Notes under the pieces: generated by a model
Seen by the model: only the letters and a program-made list of their open reading frames with translations
Databases searched by the model: none
What the model was told of the DNA's origin: nothing
Position numbers and translations under genes: made by a program
Part shown: positions 44,785 through 48,038 of the stretch, one piece after another
Layout of the letters: each line of letters begins with the position of its first letter
Numbering within the stretch: the stretch's first letter is position 1
Assembly: GCF_000226955.1 (NCBI RefSeq)
Contig: NZ_AGFU01000040.1
Coordinates: forward strand, 1-48,038
Origin: Sphingomonas elodea ATCC 31461
GTDB lineage: Bacteria > Pseudomonadota > Alphaproteobacteria > Sphingomonadales > Sphingomonadaceae
DNA length: 48,038 nucleotides
Reading direction: 5' to 3'

Positions 44785-46327
44785 CGAGCGCGACCTGGCG
44801 CTGCGATGGTCGGGCCGGGTCAGCCTCACGCCGCGGATCCTCGCGGTCAACATCTTCGCGCTGGCGCTGCTGTGCGGCGGATTCTTCTATCTCGACAGCT
44901 ATCGCAGCCGCATCGTCGACAGCCGCGTCGAGCAGACCAGCCGCGAGGTGCGCCTGATCGCGCAGGCGCTCGCCTCCGCCACCGACAAGCGCCGCGACCT
45001 GCTGGTGCTCAGCCTCGCCCGCGACATGGGCACGCGCATCCGCCTCTACGATCCGCAGGGCAAGCTCTTGAGCGACAGCCGCGAGCTGGGCCTGCGCAAC
45101 CTGGTGCTGCGCGATCCCGACAAGGATCCGGTGGGCCAGACCATCGCGCGTTTCCTCGATGCAGTGATCGACAAGGTCGCCGGTGCCGATCGCGCGCCGC
45201 TGTACCGCGAACGGCCGCGCGATGCCGGGCTGGAGTGGCCGGACGTCAAGACCGCGCTGGAAACCCATGCCGCCGCTGCGTCGGTCTGGCGCGCGCCCGA
45301 TCGCACGCCGGTGATCACCGCCGCCGCGCCGATCACCGGCCTCGGCGTGGTGATGACCGCATACAACGCCCGCGACATCACCCAGACGGTGCGGCTGGAG
45401 CGCTACCGGCTGGGTGTGGTGCTCGGCATCGTATCGCTGGTTTCGGTGCTGCTCTCGCTGTTCCTCGCCCGCACCATCGTGCGGCCGCTGCGGCGGCTGG
45501 CGCTGGCGGCGATCCGCGTGCGCCTCGGCCGGGCCCGCGAGGTGGTGGTGCCCCGCCTGCCCGAGCGCCGCGACGAGATCGGGATGCTCGCCCGCGCGCT
45601 TTCGGACATGAGCGGAGCCCTCCGCGCCCGTATCGACGCGACCGAGACGTTTGCCGCCGATGTGACCCACGAGCTGAAAAACCCCCTCGCCTCGCTCCGC
45701 TCCGCCGTCGAGGGGCTGTCGAACGTCAAGGACCCCGCTCTGCGCGACCAGCTGCTCGACATCGTTCGCGACGACGTCCACCGGCTCGACCGGCTGATCA
45801 CCGACATTTCGGAAGCCTCGCGGATCGACGCGCAGCTCAGCCGCACCACCTTCGAGCCGTTCGACCTGGGCGCGCTGATCGCCGCGCTGATCGGCCAGCG
45901 CGAGACCCGCGGCGTGCCCGAGGAGATCCGCCTCCGCTTCGATCGCCCCCGCGGCCAGTCGATGGAGGTGATGGGCGATCCCACGCGGCTGGAGCGCGTG
46001 TTCGAGAACCTGATCGAGAACGCCCTGTCCTTCTCGCCCCCCGGCGGCCTGATCGCGATTTCGGCGCAGGAGGAGGACGACACGCTCGCTATCTGGGTGG
46101 AGGACGAAGGCCCCGGCGTGCCCGAAGAGGCGCGCGAGGCGATCTTCCGCCGCTTTCATTCGGTGCGCCCGTCCAGCGAGGCGTTCGGCCAGCATTCGGG
46201 GCTCGGGCTTGCCATTGCCCGCACCATCGTCGAAGGCCATCAGGGAAGCATAATCGTGGAATCGCGGGAGGATCGATCGCAGGGCGCACGCTTCGTGGTG
46301 CGGCTGCCATTGGCAGCCCGCGCATGA
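44777..46327 (+). CDS. chvG: Sensor histidine kinase ChvG
   Basis: A 516-residue inner-membrane kinase. Transmembrane helices at about 18-40 and 212-232 flank a periplasmic sensor of some 170 residues. A HAMP region ([17 protein letters not shown]) follows, then the H box [20 protein letters not shown] with H298. The ATPase part has the N box [20 protein letters not shown]1 [10 protein letters not shown] and G2 [21 protein letters not shown] 44777 overlaps the chvI end. The stop overlaps the rapZ start (ATGA), so no gene lies between them. Confidence 0.93.
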   Translation: MNDERDLALRWSGRVSLTPRILAVNIFALALLCGGFFYLDSYRSRIVDSRVEQTSREVRLIAQALASATDKRRDLLVLSLARDMGTRIRLYDPQGKLLSDSRELGLRNLVLRDPDKDPVGQTIARFLDAVIDKVAGADRAPLYRERPRDAGLEWPDVKTALETHAAAASVWRAPDRTPVITAAAPITGLGVVMTAYNARDITQTVRLERYRLGVVLGIVSLVSVLLSLFLARTIVRPLRRLALAAIRVRLGRAREVVVPRLPERRDEIGMLARALSDMSGALRARIDATETFAADVTHELKNPLASLRSAVEGLSNVKDPALRDQLLDIVRDDVHRLDRLITDISEASRIDAQLSRTTFEPFDLGALIAALIGQRETRGVPEEIRLRFDRPRGQSMEVMGDPTRLERVFENLIENALSFSPPGGLIAISAQEEDDTLAIWVEDEGPGVPEEAREAIFRRFHSVRPSSEAFGQHSGLGLAIARTIVEGHQGSIIVESREDRSQGARFVVRLPLAARA

Positions 46328-47310
46328 GCCCGCCCCTCGACCCGCCCGCGCTCCCGGCAGCCTATAACGAGAGCATCATGCAACGGCGTCGCCCCAAACA
46401 TATCTTGCTCGTCACCGGCATGTCGGGTGCCGGCAAGTCGACCGTGCTGCGCACGCTCGAGGATCTCGGCTGGGAGGTGGTCGACAACCTCCCCCTGCTC
46501 CTCCTAAACCGCCTGCTCGACACCGCGCCGGGTGCCGATGGCGGTGACGACGAGCGCCCGCTGGCGCTCGGTCTCGGCACCCAGACGCGCGGCTTCGACG
46601 CCGAGAGCATCGTCCAGCGCATCAAGAAGCTGCGCGAGGACCAGGGGCTCGACGTCGGCACGCTGTTCCTCGAATGCAGCGGCGCCGAGCTGCTCCGCCG
46701 CTTCTCCGAGACACGCCGCCGCCACCCGCTCGCGCAGGACCGCCCCGCCGAGGACGGCATCGCCCGCGAACGCGAGCTGCTCGGCCCCTTGCGCCGCTGG
46801 GCCAACCGGCTGATCGACACCACCGACATGAAGGCGAACCAGCTTGCCCAGGCGATCCGCCAGATCTTCTCGGCGGATGGCGGCAAGACCACCTTCAGCG
46901 TCACCTCCTTCGGCTTTTCCCGCGGGCTGCCGCGCGACGCCGATCTCGTCCTCGACATGCGCTTCCTGCGCAATCCGCACTGGGACACCCAGCTTCGTCC
47001 CGGCACGGGACTCGATGCCGACGTCTCCGCCTATATCGCCGCCGATCCCGCGTACGATGCCGCGATGGCGCAGATCGAGTCGCTGCTGCTGCTCCTCCTC
47101 CCGCGCTACCAGGCGGAGGGAAAGGCCTATGTGACGATCGCGTTCGGCTGCACCGGGGGACGGCATCGCTCGGTCCATGTCGCCGAACGGATGGCCGCCC
47201 GGTTGCGCGACGAAGGATTTTCGCCCACGGTGACGCACAGAGATTTGCAGACCGCGCCACAGGACTCCCTGGAGGGGGCGCCGGTGTCCATGGCTAGGGG
47301 CGGAGAATAG
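46324..47310 (+). CDS. rapZ: RNase adapter protein RapZ (YvcJ family)
   Basis: A 328-residue nucleotide-binding protein. The P-loop is GMSGAGKS (32-39) and LGWEVVDNLPLLLL follows. The C-terminal domain ends with AFGCTGGRHRSVHVAERMA, the phosphosugar-binding region of RapZ. In E. coli RapZ delivers the small RNA GlmZ to RNase E; in alphaproteobacteria its role is less clear. It is slightly longer than typical because of an 18-residue N-terminal extension: ATG 46378 (MQRRRPKHILL) would give the usual length. It is coupled to chvG (ATGA) and followed one base later by the EIIA gene. Confidence 0.93.
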   Translation: MSPPLDPPALPAAYNESIMQRRRPKHILLVTGMSGAGKSTVLRTLEDLGWEVVDNLPLLLLNRLLDTAPGADGGDDERPLALGLGTQTRGFDAESIVQRIKKLREDQGLDVGTLFLECSGAELLRRFSETRRRHPLAQDRPAEDGIARERELLGPLRRWANRLIDTTDMKANQLAQAIRQIFSADGGKTTFSVTSFGFSRGLPRDADLVLDMRFLRNPHWDTQLRPGTGLDADVSAYIAADPAYDAAMAQIESLLLLLLPRYQAEGKAYVTIAFGCTGGRHRSVHVAERMAARLRDEGFSPTVTHRDLQTAPQDSLEGAPVSMARGGE

Positions 47311-47311
47311 A

Positions 47312-47716
47312 ATGATCGGGTTGGTGCTCGTGACGCACGGACGACTCGCCGAGGAGTTCGTCGTCGCGATGGAACATGTGGTGGGGAAGCAGGAGCAGGT
47401 CGCCGCGATCTGCATCGGCCCCGAGGATGACATGGAGGGCCGCCGTGCCGACATCGCCGCCGCCATCGGCGCGGTCGATTCGGGCGAAGGCGTGATCGTG
47501 CTGAGCGACCTGTTCGGCGGCACCCCCTCCAATCTCGCCATCTCGCTGATGAAGGCCGGCAAGGTCGAGGTGATCGCCGGCATCAGCCTGCCGATGCTGA
47601 TCCGCCTGGGCAGCGCCCGCAAGACCATGTCCGTCACCGACGCGGTGCTCGCCGCGCGCGACGCCGGCCGCAAATATGTGACCGTCGCGTCGGAAATGCT
47701 GGGGCCGCCGCAATGA
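47312..47716 (+). CDS. PTS EIIA component, mannose-type (PTS-Ntr)
   Basis: A 134-residue EIIA-Man-type protein with phosphorylatable H9 in LVTHGRLAEE. VLSDLFGGTPSNLAISLMKA and IAGISLPMLIRL are family marks. There is no EIIB, EIIC or EIID gene, so it is not part of a sugar uptake system; in alphaproteobacteria this stand-alone protein (called ManX, PtsA or EIIA-Man) takes phosphate from HPr in the regulatory PTS. It begins one base after rapZ and overlaps ptsH (ATGA). Confidence 0.94.
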   Translation: MIGLVLVTHGRLAEEFVVAMEHVVGKQEQVAAICIGPEDDMEGRRADIAAAIGAVDSGEGVIVLSDLFGGTPSNLAISLMKAGKVEVIAGISLPMLIRLGSARKTMSVTDAVLAARDAGRKYVTVASEMLGPPQ

Positions 47717-47985
47717 GCCGGGTGTCGCGCGAGGTTTTGATCGAGAACCGCCGCGGCCTCCACGCCCGCGCCAGCATGGCGTTCGTCACGCTCGCCAGCA
47801 CCCAGCCCTGCGAACTCACCGTCGAGAAGGACGGCAACAGCGCCGCCGGCACCTCGATCCTCGACCTGATGATGCTCGGCGCCGCCAAGGGCGACACGAT
47901 CACCATCTCCGCCGAAGGCGACGGCGCGGAAGGCGCGGTGCAGGCACTGGTCGAACTGGTCGAAGCGCGGTTCAACGAGGAATAG
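47713..47985 (+). CDS. ptsH: Phosphocarrier protein HPr
   Basis: A 90-residue HPr. The phospho-carrier histidine is H17 in NRRGLHARASM, and S48 in AGTSILDLMMLGAA is at the site phosphorylated by HPr kinase in other bacteria. The start overlaps the EIIA gene (ATGA). ptsI (enzyme I) is probably just outside the window. A repeat hairpin follows eight bases after the stop. The conserved S48 region suggests HPr-serine phosphorylation could still occur, although hprK is not in this cluster. Confidence 0.96.
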   Translation: MSRVSREVLIENRRGLHARASMAFVTLASTQPCELTVEKDGNSAAGTSILDLMMLGAAKGDTITISAEGDGAEGAVQALVELVEARFNEE

Positions 47986-47993
47986 CGACTACT

Positions 47994-48038
47994 TAAGCCC
48001 CTCCCCTTCAGGGGAGGGGTTGGGGTGGGGCAGTGTCT
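47994..48038 (+). repeat. GC-rich dispersed repeat, copy 3
   Basis: Sequence AAGCCCCTCCCC-TTCA-GGGGAGGGG-TTGGGGTGGGGC ending in AGTGTCT. It matches copy 1 (1088-1132) at nearly every base in the same orientation and is placed in the same way, directly after a gene. It folds into a hairpin (CCCCTCCCC / GGGGAGGGG) and is cut off by the window edge, so its inverted partner may lie beyond. Confidence 0.85.

Overview
The window is about 66-68% GC by eye and reads as chromosomal DNA of a Sphingomonadales alphaproteobacterium, most likely Sphingomonas or a close relative. The main reasons are the order trpA-accD-folC, a pyruvate dehydrogenase E1 beta subunit that carries its own lipoyl domain beside pdhA, ftsB and eno, and a pckA / chvI-chvG / rapZ / PTS-Ntr cluster. 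Nearly all of it is coding. Genes are tightly packed, with many ATGA overlaps and convergent pairs that overlap by a few bases. I see no rRNA, tRNA, CRISPR array, prophage or insertion sequence, and no gap between genes is longer than 300 bases.

Left part (1-15.9 kb): the end of trpA, then accD and folC, which are separated by an inverted pair of short GC-rich repeats. A conserved hypothetical protein, an AmpG-type permease and a Rieske oxygenase follow. Next come a single-domain response regulator, RluB-type pseudouridine synthase with a long Arg/Gly/Pro-rich tail, RsmD, an MHS-family symporter, a Pit phosphate transporter, a UvrD/PcrA helicase, a WYL-like protein, a glycine-zipper envelope protein and several very small membrane proteins.

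Middle part (16-32 kb): two MFS transporters, the second overlapping cysK; a CPA1-type antiporter with an OmpA-like lipoprotein; a SleB-type wall hydrolase; an acyl-CoA dehydrogenase under a MerR regulator with a clear palindromic operator candidate; a lipoprotein with hisI; secreted proteins; purF with an SDR gene; an EF-hand protein; and a squalene/phytoene-synthase-like protein.

Right part (32-48 kb): a three-gene Tad-like set (a vWA TadG-like protein and two TadE-like proteins) ending at a strong terminator; pdhA-pdhB, ftsB and eno; a four-gene set of small membrane proteins resembling E. coli ElaB/YqjD-YqjE-YqjK; a DUF4170 protein; a frameshifted gene; pckA; and the ChvI/ChvG two-component system, which runs directly into rapZ, a mannose-type EIIA gene and ptsH. 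The hprK gene often found in this cluster in alphaproteobacteria is not present between chvG and rapZ.

Most of the window is ordinary core genome. I did not find an obvious new defence or mobile system. The best leads are the four-gene envelope cassette, the PTS-Ntr/ChvGI cluster without hprK, the TadE protein with calcium-loop-like insertions, the frameshifted gene downstream of pckA, and short regulatory structures: two possible leaderless starts, a hairpin covering a ribosome binding site, and the MerR palindrome.
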